Assembly (NCBI GenBank): GCA_021773395.1
Contig: JAJFKB010000014.1
Span: forward strand, 186,001-250,000
Direction of reading: 5' to 3'
Source of the DNA: Gammaproteobacteria bacterium
GTDB lineage: Bacteria > Pseudomonadota > Gammaproteobacteria > Pseudomonadales > IMCC2047
Length of the DNA: 64,000 nt
The notes beneath the pieces were generated by a model. The model was not told where the DNA came from. It searched no databases and worked only from the letters and a program-made list of their open reading frames with translations. Of this stretch, positions 7,461 to 15,592 are shown in pieces. Each line of letters opens with the position of its first letter. The first letter of the stretch is position 1. The translations under genes were made by a program, and so were the position numbers.

Positions 7461-9839
7461 ATGAAAAGCCAAATTAAACCGATTGCACTTGCGGTCTCTG
7501 TCGCGTCAACGGCTCTTTTGCCGAGTTACGTGTTTTCCGCTGAGGGCATGGTAATTGAAGAGATTACGGTCACGGCTTCCAAGCGTGGTGAAGAAAATCT
7601 GCAATCTGTACCAGCATCCATTTTTGCACTGGCTGGAGACTCTTTCGAAGAAAAAGGGCAGTTGGATTTTGAAGATTTTGCCGGCAGTGTTCCAGGATTG
7701 CAGTTTCAGGACTTAGGCCCTGGTGATAAAGAATATATTATCCGCGGCGTTAATGGTAATGGGCCTTCAGTTGTCGGTGCCTATTTTGACGAGTTTGTAA
7801 TTACTGCCACTGATAACCAGGATGGTGGTGGGAAGAACGCACCCATTAAACTTATCGATCTTGAGCGTATTGAGGTATTGAATGGTCCTCAGGGTACTCT
7901 ATATGGCGCCAACTCGATGGCGGGAAACATTCGGTTTATACCGAAAAAGCCGGATACTGCCGAATTCGACGCATTTGTTGAAATTGATGTCTCTGATACC
8001 GATGAAGGTGGAGACAACAATACCATTAGCGGAATGATTAACATTCCTCTGGTAGAGGATGTGTTAGGCGTTCGCCTGGTTGGGTGGCGTACCGACAATT
8101 CGGGCTGGATTGACCAGCCACGTCGCGAAATCACCGTGGCAGGTGTAACCAGTTTTGATGGCGATAGTGATGATATCAATGACGAGGAAACCACCGGCGG
8201 TCGGATACATCTGCGCTGGACACCTAATGATGCGTTTACGCTGGACCTGATGTATTTGGACCAGGATACCGAAACCGGAGGCTCGTCACGTTTTACTGAT
8301 AAAGGCTCTCCCGCCTGGCCTGATCAGCCAGCGGAAATTGCGATGTTGCCGGGTAACCCAGGGTTTGCGCCATTGGCCGGTCTTCCTTCATTAACGCCCG
8401 GAGATGATTTTATCAACTCTGATATTACCGTGAATACTCGCGATGATGAAGTGACGCTCTATGGCTTAACCGCGCAGTATGAGTTTAACGCAGGAACCTG
8501 GTTGCTATCGGCCGGTCGATTTGAGCATGAGATTGAGTTGGTATTTGATAGTACACCTATCTTGCTGTTTTTCGGTGTACCCGCGCCAGGTGTGACGGTA
8601 CAGCCGCAATCCTATGAGATTGATATGTTTGAAACACGCTTTGCTTCTTCGTTTGATGGCGCGTTCAACTTTGTGGCTGGACTCTACTACCAAAAGGATG
8701 AAAATAATTTTGAAGTAAATGTAGTGACTACTGATGGTAATGGAAATCCGCAGCCCTGGGATCCGCTCGATGCCAATGACTTTTTTGGAGGTGGAACCAC
8801 TTTCTTTGGTCGTTTTCGTGCGGATGAAATAGAGCAAAAAGCGGCCTTCGGTGAAGCGACTTTTGACCTCAATGATCAATGGCAGCTGTTATTTGGTGTC
8901 CGCTATTTCGAAGTGGATCTAGAGTCGGTTCAGGCCAATCTGCATAACTTTGGTGGGGGGGCGAGTGTACCGGCAGGTCGAATCATCGGAACGACAGTGA
9001 ACGGAAATTCAGTGGGGTTAATTGAGGCAGATGACGATCAGGTCACTACAAAATTCACCTTGACCTATAATCCATCAGAAGATGTTATGCTTTATGCAAC
9101 CTACTCTGAAGGTTTTCGCGTAGGTGGTGTGAATAACTCAAACCAACCCTTTGCGGCGGGTATTCCTGCGACCTACGAATCTGATGAACTGACCAATATT
9201 GAATTTGGACTCAAATCTCGATTAATGGGTGGCCGTGTTCAGGCTAATGGAGCATTGTTCTTCATTGAGTGGGAAGATATCCAGGTGGAGCCACGAGATC
9301 CTGCGGGTAACATCCCCTTTACTGTAAACGGTGGAGAAGCGGAAATAAACGGTTTCGAGTGGTCGATCACAGCGCTTCTGACAGACGCATGGAAGCTTGA
9401 TTTTACCGGCACCTATTTTTTCAGTCATGAATTGACCACGGATCAGCCAGTGTTGCCAGGCGCCTCCCCTTTCGTGATTGTAGGACTAGATGGTGCGGAT
9501 ATTCCAAATGTCCCCGATTATCAGTTTTACACTGCGTTAACCTATGACACTGAGGTGGGTGGCCGGCCATTAACTCTGGTGGGTGATTTGACCTATAGGG
9601 ATGATACCAATACTGAATTTCAGGATGATAATCCGTTTAATATAGCGCTGGACTCGTACACAATTTTAAATCTACGGGCCAACTATGAATTGAATGAAAA
9701 TATCACTATCAGCGCCTATGTGAAAAACCTGACCGATGAGTTGGCTGTGTATGATGGTATCGGTACCTTTCAGGATCCTGAGTCCATCGTTGCTGCCCGG
9801 CCTCGTACGATCGGCCTAGGCTTTAAATGGAGAATGTAG
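7461..9839 (+). CDS. TonB-dependent outer membrane receptor
   Basis: 792 residues: a signal peptide ending near VFSA (about residue 27), a TonB-box-like EEITVTA at about 32-38, a plug domain (SVPASIFALAG through NSMAGNIRF), then a 22-strand-type barrel ending RPRTIGLGFKWRM. Such receptors use TonB energy to import large or scarce ligands, often iron chelates, sugars or cofactors, across the outer membrane. The plug and barrel style resembles the broad uptake receptors common in marine gammaproteobacteria and sphingomonads, so the ligand need not be iron. The final residue is methionine rather than the usual aromatic. A strong purine-rich ribosome site (7447-7457) precedes ATG 7461, and a terminator follows at 9900-9929. 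Confidence 0.92.
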   Translation: MKSQIKPIALAVSVASTALLPSYVFSAEGMVIEEITVTASKRGEENLQSVPASIFALAGDSFEEKGQLDFEDFAGSVPGLQFQDLGPGDKEYIIRGVNGNGPSVVGAYFDEFVITATDNQDGGGKNAPIKLIDLERIEVLNGPQGTLYGANSMAGNIRFIPKKPDTAEFDAFVEIDVSDTDEGGDNNTISGMINIPLVEDVLGVRLVGWRTDNSGWIDQPRREITVAGVTSFDGDSDDINDEETTGGRIHLRWTPNDAFTLDLMYLDQDTETGGSSRFTDKGSPAWPDQPAEIAMLPGNPGFAPLAGLPSLTPGDDFINSDITVNTRDDEVTLYGLTAQYEFNAGTWLLSAGRFEHEIELVFDSTPILLFFGVPAPGVTVQPQSYEIDMFETRFASSFDGAFNFVAGLYYQKDENNFEVNVVTTDGNGNPQPWDPLDANDFFGGGTTFFGRFRADEIEQKAAFGEATFDLNDQWQLLFGVRYFEVDLESVQANLHNFGGGASVPAGRIIGTTVNGNSVGLIEADDDQVTTKFTLTYNPSEDVMLYATYSEGFRVGGVNNSNQPFAAGIPATYESDELTNIEFGLKSRLMGGRVQANGALFFIEWEDIQVEPRDPAGNIPFTVNGGEAEINGFEWSITALLTDAWKLDFTGTYFFSHELTTDQPVLPGASPFVIVGLDGADIPNVPDYQFYTALTYDTEVGGRPLTLVGDLTYRDDTNTEFQDDNPFNIALDSYTILNLRANYELNENITISAYVKNLTDELAVYDGIGTFQDPESIVAARPRTIGLGFKWRM

Positions 9840-9899
9840 GCTAACGTAAAAGACGGAATTCATTAAACGGGTTTCTGATCTATTTTTCCCCTCCTTTAA

Positions 9900-9929
9900 C
9901 CGCGGGCCGCAAAGCCCGCGGAATTTTTT
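9900..9929 (+). terminator. Rho-independent terminator after the TonB-dependent receptor
   Basis: Perfect 8-bp stem CCGCGGGC (9900-9907) with GCCCGCGG (9914-9921), a 6-nt loop and a T6 run at 9924-9929. It ends about 15 bp before the EamA transporter start at 9945, so that gene needs its own promoter or read-through. Confidence 0.85.
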
Positions 9930-9944
9930 CAGGAATCTTCGTCA

Positions 9945-10892
9945 ATGGTTAGTTCAAAATCCGGTCAATCTCTGCTTGGATTGTGGTTGGCTATCACCGC
10001 TATTGCTTTTTGGGGCTTGTTGCCGGTCGTGTCCAAGGGTGTGTTGGATAAGGTGGATGCCTATACGCTCAATTTTTATCGATTTGTTGCGGCAACATTG
10101 ATTCTTTCCCTATACCTTGTCTTGAAAAAGGGGCCGGTTATATCGGTGCAACTGAGGGCAAAAGATTTAGTTCTGCTGCTCTTCGCGGTCGTTGGTCTTC
10201 TTGCTAATCACATTATGTTCATGGATGCCCTGCAGCATATTCCTGCTGGCACCAGCCAAATTATCATTCAACTGGGACCTATTGCGTTAGTGGTTTTGAG
10301 TGTGCTATTGCTGGGCGAGAGCTTTAGCCGGATACAGTGGATGGGTACACTGCTATTTATTACCGGGCTTATACTGTTTTTCAATAACCGCCTGCCAGAA
10401 ATTATTGATGCATCCAGTGACTATGCGTTCGGCATACTTTACATGACCGGTGCTGCATTGATCTGGATATTCTACGGGTTGGGACAAAAGCTATTAAGTG
10501 GCCGCATCTCACCTGTCTTTTTATTACTCTGCTGTTACAGTCTGGGAATGTTGGTGCTATTCCCGGTTGCAGAGCTGAATATTGTGTGGCAGCTAAATCA
10601 AGTACAGCTATGGTTGTTATTGGCGAGCTGTTTTACTTCGCTAATTGCATACGTCTGTTTTGGGGAATCGATTACTCGTTGGGAAGCTTCAAAAAGTAGT
10701 GCGTTGCTGGCCTTTATTCCGCTCGCGACGCTTTGCTATGAAAATTTATTCTCATTATTGCTTCCTGACTATATTTTTGCCGAAACGCTAAATTGGCTAA
10801 GCTTGGTCGGTGCCGTGCTGGTGGTGATAGGCTGCCTGATTGTAGCGAATCCAGAAAAGGTCGTGTCATCATTGTCTGCAGAAACAAAATGA
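9945..10892 (+). CDS. EamA/DMT superfamily transporter
   Basis: 315 residues with ten predicted membrane helices arranged as two EamA repeats (drug/metabolite transporter superfamily). Helix 1 starts GLWLAITAIAFWGLLPVVSK; the repeat boundary falls near residue 150 and the second half begins with DYAFGILYMTGAALIWIFYG. Proteins of this group usually export amino acids or metabolites from the cytoplasm. It lies just after the receptor terminator and is convergent with the gene at 10921-12909, with only 28 bp between their stop codons. Whether it belongs with the amino-acid cluster upstream is not shown by the sequence. Confidence 0.88.
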   Translation: MVSSKSGQSLLGLWLAITAIAFWGLLPVVSKGVLDKVDAYTLNFYRFVAATLILSLYLVLKKGPVISVQLRAKDLVLLLFAVVGLLANHIMFMDALQHIPAGTSQIIIQLGPIALVVLSVLLLGESFSRIQWMGTLLFITGLILFFNNRLPEIIDASSDYAFGILYMTGAALIWIFYGLGQKLLSGRISPVFLLLCCYSLGMLVLFPVAELNIVWQLNQVQLWLLLASCFTSLIAYVCFGESITRWEASKSSALLAFIPLATLCYENLFSLLLPDYIFAETLNWLSLVGAVLVVIGCLIVANPEKVVSSLSAETK

Positions 10893-10920
10893 AATTCGTT
10901 TCATGACATCATGTAATAGG

Positions 10921-12909
10921 CTATTTAACACGCGCAATACTGCTTGATCGATGCCGTAATGTTACGAGCTGGAGGGATATTAATCCGAACAGAAAGAGCG
11001 CCAAACCCGAAGGTTCGGTAACCTGCGCAGTGATGGCAAAACTTACTTCTTCGGTCAATGGTTGCGTCAGCTTTGGTGCTCCAGGGCCCAGCGGTTGCTT
11101 GGGAAAAGGGTTGTCTAAGTCGACGCCCAATGCCGTTAAAGCCGCGAGTAACTGCTCATCGGATGAGGCTGGGCCTCCCAGTAGCGGGTCTTCTGCTAAG
11201 AAGGCATCAATAGCATCAAAATCATCAGCGTATTCGAGCAACTGTGACAAAGGTAGGGTAGAACTGGGGTCAATACCCAATTCTGCGAGTACGCTTAAAA
11301 GTAATGCGTCACCTGAAAAATCAGCTAAGTCTATGCCTAAACTATAGCCATCAGGTATGTTTTTTACTCGATAGCGGGTGATCTGTGGAAGCACACTGAA
11401 ATCAATATCACAGTCGGTGATTTCGTTCTCACCACAACCGGGTACGCCAAAATTAAATACCCGCCAGACTGTTTCCTCCATAACCCCACTGCCGAGATCG
11501 GTGCGCACGGCAACATAGCCAGCTTGCTGACAGCCGCCCGGCAGTAAGGCACAGAGGCTGATTTCCGTGGTGGGGGTGGTTTCATCGCCTGGGATAACGC
11601 GGGTAAGGTTAAAGTCAATATTGAGATTATTATCCTGCTGCAACAGCACGTGGGTTTCTGTCTTCGATCCAAGGTTAAATTTCTTTAAATCCACTTTCCA
11701 GGGATCTGGATTGAGCAGAGGCCCAATGTTAAGGCCGTAACCATTGACTGCAATGGCATCCAATTCAGCGCCAGCGTTGAGAATCAAATCATAACCCCAA
11801 TCGATTTGATAGATGTAACGGGGAGTGCGAATGATGCCAAGAGAGGCTGCATCCTCGCTGCGTAAGGTGACTGCTTCCTTATCATCCAAAACCAAGGCCC
11901 AGACCGGGTCGTTCCAGCTATTGCTAGTGGAATCAAAAACCTGCACAGGGGAGGAGAATTTGTATAGGGTTTCTACGTCCAATACATCCAGCGTAAAATT
12001 ATGTTGAAGATTAAGCCCGGCAAAAAGATTGAGGCTCAGCAACTCGTAGTCGAACCCTAAGGCTGAACCCTCGAGCGGCGGCAGCCCAAAGGCGCGCGCG
12101 ATAACTTCGGCGACATCGATCCACGCGCCTACCAGTTGTTGCGATTGTGCTGGCAGGCTTGCAGCTTCCCCAGAGCTTAAATTGGTAAAGGTTTTGGAAA
12201 AATCAGGGATGTTGGCAGATGCTCCATAAAGCCCGCTCGGATGAGAGTAAGAATAAGGGGAACTGCTATCGACATTTTTGCCCAATAACGATAGCCCACT
12301 ATTACTGATATCCGCCAGTTGTAAACCGAGGTTCGCACCTACGGAGAAGTTACCATTGACGCATAGGATTAGACAGGCTTCGGCGCGTGCAAATGCGCCA
12401 ATATTGATGTCCAGGCTTGATGAAGCCCAATAGTTCCCGGCGTTGATATTGAGTTTGTCGATACCCTGTGATTCGATGCGGTTAATTAAATGAAAGCTGC
12501 TGCCGACTTCAGGGGCGGTATCGGCGCCAAAGATAAAGGTGCGGGTGTTGGCTTTTGCTAGCAGATCGACCGTATTGTTAAAACCGACACTGAAGTTAGC
12601 ATCCACTTTGGCATGGCCACCCGCTTCCGCTTCGAGCCCTACACAGATACCGATACAACCAATAGCTCCCAGTGGAATGGAGTCGGAAATGTCGACAACT
12701 TTAAAACCGACGCTTTGCTGGCCTGCCCCGTATTGCTCGTTGTCCTTTAACGTGACGATTGAAGTGTCGTCTATGACCCAGGCATGGGTTGCGTTGGGTA
12801 AGAGTATGAGAAAAGTAAAGAGGATGTAAAAAAGACTGATTAGAGGGGATGATTCCCCAATCAAATCGCAAAAAGCATTTTGTGCCACGACTGGATGTTC
12901 AGGTTGCAT
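10921..12909 (-). CDS. Large secreted protein with PEP-CTERM-like C-terminal sorting signal
   Basis: 662 residues, no enzyme family recognised. The N-terminus has a long polar lead and then a hydrophobic signal segment (LISLFYILFTFLILLPNATHA) with cleavage likely after ATHA near residue 43. The body is rich in Gly, Asp, Asn and Leu like a beta-structured surface or matrix protein, and has an acidic leucine-rich stretch near residues 540-610. The C-terminus carries TEPSGLALFLFGL, a hydrophobic helix, then an RHR basic tail, matching the PEP-CTERM tripartite signal that exosortase recognises. No exosortase or exopolysaccharide gene is in the window. Stands alone on the reverse strand. Confidence 0.7.
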   Translation of the reverse strand: MQPEHPVVAQNAFCDLIGESSPLISLFYILFTFLILLPNATHAWVIDDTSIVTLKDNEQYGAGQQSVGFKVVDISDSIPLGAIGCIGICVGLEAEAGGHAKVDANFSVGFNNTVDLLAKANTRTFIFGADTAPEVGSSFHLINRIESQGIDKLNINAGNYWASSSLDINIGAFARAEACLILCVNGNFSVGANLGLQLADISNSGLSLLGKNVDSSSPYSYSHPSGLYGASANIPDFSKTFTNLSSGEAASLPAQSQQLVGAWIDVAEVIARAFGLPPLEGSALGFDYELLSLNLFAGLNLQHNFTLDVLDVETLYKFSSPVQVFDSTSNSWNDPVWALVLDDKEAVTLRSEDAASLGIIRTPRYIYQIDWGYDLILNAGAELDAIAVNGYGLNIGPLLNPDPWKVDLKKFNLGSKTETHVLLQQDNNLNIDFNLTRVIPGDETTPTTEISLCALLPGGCQQAGYVAVRTDLGSGVMEETVWRVFNFGVPGCGENEITDCDIDFSVLPQITRYRVKNIPDGYSLGIDLADFSGDALLLSVLAELGIDPSSTLPLSQLLEYADDFDAIDAFLAEDPLLGGPASSDEQLLAALTALGVDLDNPFPKQPLGPGAPKLTQPLTEEVSFAITAQVTEPSGLALFLFGLISLQLVTLRHRSSSIARVK

Positions 12910-13103
12910 AGGAATGCCCTTCCGTTAGGAACTCCAAAATCAAAAATACCGATCAAAAAAATAAAGCATAACTTAGGCCATAAAATTTATTGCCTTAAAT
13001 ATCAATTAGATGATCTGTTATTAGGCCCTGTAGGGCAGTCTAACTGTAAAATTACCTGACAAAAATTAAGGTTTATATATGCTTGGATTAGACGTTGATA
13101 AGC

Positions 13104-13143
13104 TAAAAAAAGGCCCGTAGCAACCAAAGTTACTGCGGGCCTT
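13104..13143 (-). terminator. Rho-independent terminator of the porin gene
   Basis: AAGGCCCG and CGGGCCTT arms (about 13110-13117 and 13136-13143) flank an imperfectly paired middle; read on the reverse strand the stem is followed by a T run (A run at 13105-13110 on the forward strand). It lies about 45 bp beyond the porin stop. Confidence 0.8.
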
Positions 13144-13189
13144 AATCTCTAGGGGGAGAGATTATGAATAGGGTTCTATTTAGTCAGAT

Positions 13190-14407
13190 TTAGAAAGTCA
13201 CACCAAACCAAACCCAAAGTTTATCGGCATCCACACCAATATCATCGGCTGAAAAGGCAGCGTATTTAATACCTGCGCTGTAGTATTTGCCGAATTTTCT
13301 GGAGTAGACCAGATCAATTTCATCGCCCAAGTCATCAACCGTTGGAGTGTCGTCATCGGCCTCGAAATCATGGTAGACAACTTTGAAGTCACCTCCAGCA
13401 AGCTTTCCTGCCAGTGTGAATGAAAGATCAACCAAACCTTGCGCAGGAGTCCCCAGGAACTGGTCAGCCCAACCGTTGTGAGCATGCAATGTTGCCAACG
13501 GAGTGGCGAAGCCATATCCGGCATTATCCGATCCCAGCACTTCATAGCCCAGCTTGGCAGTAATTCCGTTGACTACGACACCTGCCTCCAGATTGTAGTA
13601 ATCAGCGTCCGCATCGGCTGCATTTTGTTCAAATTCCTGCGTTGCGAATTCAGCACCGTACAGGACCTTAATGTCGCCAGCCATAGTAGAACCGTTGAAT
13701 CTTACTCCGTAGGTGTCATGTTCCTGGTCGTTATCTTCGTTTTCAAGCAGGTAAGCGTAGCCTGTCAAAGTACCTGCAGCAGTTTTCAAAGATGCATTGA
13801 GCAAATGATCATTGGAATCAATATCCGCGTCTTCGGCAAAAATACGCTCCCGCTCGTCGATGTAGTTGTAGCTGATGCTCACATTTTCGGAGGGTTTGAA
13901 GCTCAAAGATACAGCATCATAAGTTTGTCGGTCTTGGCGCCAGCCCACGTGCCCAATAAAACGGTGGTTGTCATAGGTAATGACCTGACGGCCCAGTTTG
14001 GCAGTGAAACCGTCATTTTTGTATTGAATGTAAGCCTGGTCGACTTCCGTGGTTTCCGGGTCAGCAATCACTGAATATTCACCCACGTTAAAGCCTGTGG
14101 GTCCGACGGTATAATCATCGACTCCGGCAACGACACGTGAGTCTTCAACTTCAACCATGGCTGAAAAACCATTAAAAGTACCAGTGGTGTACCCTAGTCG
14201 AGAGCGTAACGTTAAAGCATCAGCGTCATCCAGTGCGTTATCCTGGTCTACCGTCTCGTAACGTAATCTAAAATCTGCACTGACTTTGCCGCTGGTGAGT
14301 GCTTCTGTAAAAGAACCGGCTTCCCCTTCGGCAAGGGCAGCCTGGCTGCCACCTGCAATCAGCAGGGCAATTGAGGTGCTGAGGATGTGAGAATTAAGCT
14401 TTTTCAT
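13190..14407 (-). CDS. Outer membrane porin, probably anaerobically induced by FNR and NarL
   Basis: 405 residues: signal peptide MKKLNSHILSTSIALLIAGG... cleaved after ALA near residue 27, then a beta-barrel made of alternating short strands and acidic turns, ending with WVWFGVTF, the aromatic C-terminal strand needed for BAM insertion. It resembles the alginate-export/OprD-like general porins of marine gammaproteobacteria; the exact family is not certain. An AAGGAAAG ribosome site precedes the ATG. Its upstream DNA holds a perfect FNR box, a matching -10 and a NarL-type inverted site, and narLX is next to it. I infer that it lets nitrate or nitrite cross the outer membrane; this is not shown directly. 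Confidence 0.85.
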   Translation of the reverse strand: MKKLNSHILSTSIALLIAGGSQAALAEGEAGSFTEALTSGKVSADFRLRYETVDQDNALDDADALTLRSRLGYTTGTFNGFSAMVEVEDSRVVAGVDDYTVGPTGFNVGEYSVIADPETTEVDQAYIQYKNDGFTAKLGRQVITYDNHRFIGHVGWRQDRQTYDAVSLSFKPSENVSISYNYIDERERIFAEDADIDSNDHLLNASLKTAAGTLTGYAYLLENEDNDQEHDTYGVRFNGSTMAGDIKVLYGAEFATQEFEQNAADADADYYNLEAGVVVNGITAKLGYEVLGSDNAGYGFATPLATLHAHNGWADQFLGTPAQGLVDLSFTLAGKLAGGDFKVVYHDFEADDDTPTVDDLGDEIDLVYSRKFGKYYSAGIKYAAFSADDIGVDADKLWVWFGVTF

Positions 14408-14518
14408 TATGCTTTCCTTAAATTTTATTGAGTTAACCGTAAGTTGCTAAACTTTACCTGTGAAACTAAGTGGTCATTGATTAAAACTGGGACATCTCCC
14501 TTGAACCAGTAAAAATTC

Positions 14519-14567
14519 TGGATCAAATATAGTGCTCGAGTCTGTGATTTAGATTGATCCAGATCAA
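14519..14567 (-). promoter_or_regulatory. Class II FNR/Anr-dependent promoter of the porin gene
   Basis: A perfect FNR half-site pair, TTGAT-CCAG-ATCAA, sits at 14554-14567. On the reverse strand a TATATT -10 lies at 14531-14526, leaving 22 bp between box and -10. That puts the box centre at -41.5 relative to a predicted start near 14519, the known class II FNR activator position. The leader to the porin ATG would be about 110 nt. Confidence 0.8.
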
Positions 14568-14604
14568 TGTTTGGCTGGGTAAAAAGCACAGTGTAATTCT
14601 AAAA

Positions 14605-14620
14605 TACCACTTTTGGAGTA
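14605..14620. promoter_or_regulatory. NarL-type 7-2-7 inverted heptamer site upstream of the porin promoter
   Basis: TACCACT (14605-14611), two bases, then TGGAGTA (14614-14620), whose complement reads TACTCCA. The first heptamer fits the NarL consensus TACYNMT and the second misses only the last base. The centre is about 93 bp upstream of the predicted porin transcription start, and narL itself is the next gene. Confidence 0.65.
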
Positions 14621-14710
14621 CAGTTTTAATGTTATATTATTCTTTTAATTCAATGAGATACATAATGTTTCGATGTGGCGGCATAGTTATTGTGGGCAGA
14701 GGGTTAATTA

Positions 14711-14878
14711 GTGGTAATTTGCCAAATCAATGAATTGATCAGTGTTGTGTACGGTCAAAAGGAATTGATTAAGGGGCTGAGTCAGGGCCTAGAGCTTTCG
14801 CCAACCTGGATAAGTCAGGAAAAAACTATCCGGGCTTATACCTGCTGTGGGATTTCGGGTCATCTGATCATCTTCTAA
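14711..14878 (+). CDS. Possible small protein, 55 residues
   Basis: A GTG-started frame with AGAGGG at 14698-14703 about 7 nt before the start codon. The product begins MVICQINELISVV and ends with a hydrophobic GHLIIF; it contains a CC pair and matches no family that I recognise. It runs toward the end of narL and has no strong promoter of its own, although the FNR/NarL sites lie upstream. It may be chance; only the ribosome site and open frame support it. Confidence 0.2.
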   Translation: MVICQINELISVVYGQKELIKGLSQGLELSPTWISQEKTIRAYTCCGISGHLIIF

Positions 14879-14947
14879 TATTGGAAGTTGAGATAATATT
14901 TGGTAGGCAGATCGTCTTCAGGTAGAGCAGCTCTATGCATTTGTCTG

Positions 14948-15592
14948 CTAGAGTTTGTTTTCCATGGCCCAAATTGCAGCCTCAACGCGGGATTTTAGGC
15001 CCAGCTTTTTAAATAGGTGTTTGATGTGAACCTTGACTGTACCCTCAGTAATGTCGAGTTTGCGAGCGATATGTTTGTTGGTCATACCGGCAGAAATCAG
15101 TTTTAGTATCTGCCGCTCACGCTTGGTCATCGTTTTCGCATCAGATTTATTGTCTTTGCGGCTTTTGCTTTGGATGGCCAAAGCGAGCAGTTCGGTTAAT
15201 TCCTCACTTAGCACCAGTTGGCCATGCGCGGCGAGTCGGATTTTCTTAATAAGATCATCCGGCTCCATGTCTTTCAGTAAGTAGCCATCTGCACCGGCCT
15301 GTAGTGCGGCGACAACGTCTTCCTGATTGTCGGATACAGTAAACATGACAATGCGAGAGGTGATCTCTGCATCGCGCAGGGCCGACAGCGTATCGATGCC
15401 ATTCATTCCCTTCATGTTCAGGTCAAGCAAAATCAGATCAGGGTCGAGCTCAATTGCTAAGGCGACGGCTTCTTCCCCATTGGATGCCTCACTAATAGTT
15501 TCCATGTCTTCCTCCAGCGCAATGAGCTGAGCGACTCCTGTGCGGAGCAAAGGGTGGTCATCGACCAATAATATTTGAGCTTTATCGTTCAT
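14948..15592 (-). CDS. narL: Nitrate/nitrite response regulator NarL
   Basis: 214 residues: an N-terminal receiver domain with acidic pocket DD at 11-12, phospho-acceptor D57 in LILLDLNMKG and K107 in YLLKDMEP, then a LuxR/GerE-type DNA-binding domain at about 150-212 (TKRERQILKLISAG...TEGTVKVHIKHLFKKL). This is the NarL/NarP subfamily, which binds TACYNMT heptamers, often as 7-2-7 inverted repeats. Its ATG overlaps the stop of the sensor gene by 4 nt, so narX-narL form one reverse-strand operon. Sites with this arrangement occur before the porin, before narK1 and before narX. Confidence 0.95.
   Translation of the reverse strand: MNDKAQILLVDDHPLLRTGVAQLIALEEDMETISEASNGEEAVALAIELDPDLILLDLNMKGMNGIDTLSALRDAEITSRIVMFTVSDNQEDVVAALQAGADGYLLKDMEPDDLIKKIRLAAHGQLVLSEELTELLALAIQSKSRKDNKSDAKTMTKRERQILKLISAGMTNKHIARKLDITEGTVKVHIKHLFKKLGLKSRVEAAIWAMENKL

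Larger units (their letters stand above)
14408..14947. other. 540-bp intergenic region between narL and the porin gene
   Basis: The left 210 bp is the porin promoter region (FNR box, -10, NarL-type site, listed separately). The right part, 14621-14947, is less clear. It holds one small forward reading frame (14711-14878) with a ribosome site and no other structure that I can support; no narL terminator with a T run stands out. Confidence 0.6.

Noticed and set aside
13439-14074. 211-codon forward frame inside the porin gene
   Set aside because: Antisense shadow of a gene with clear signal peptide and C-terminal strand on the other strand.
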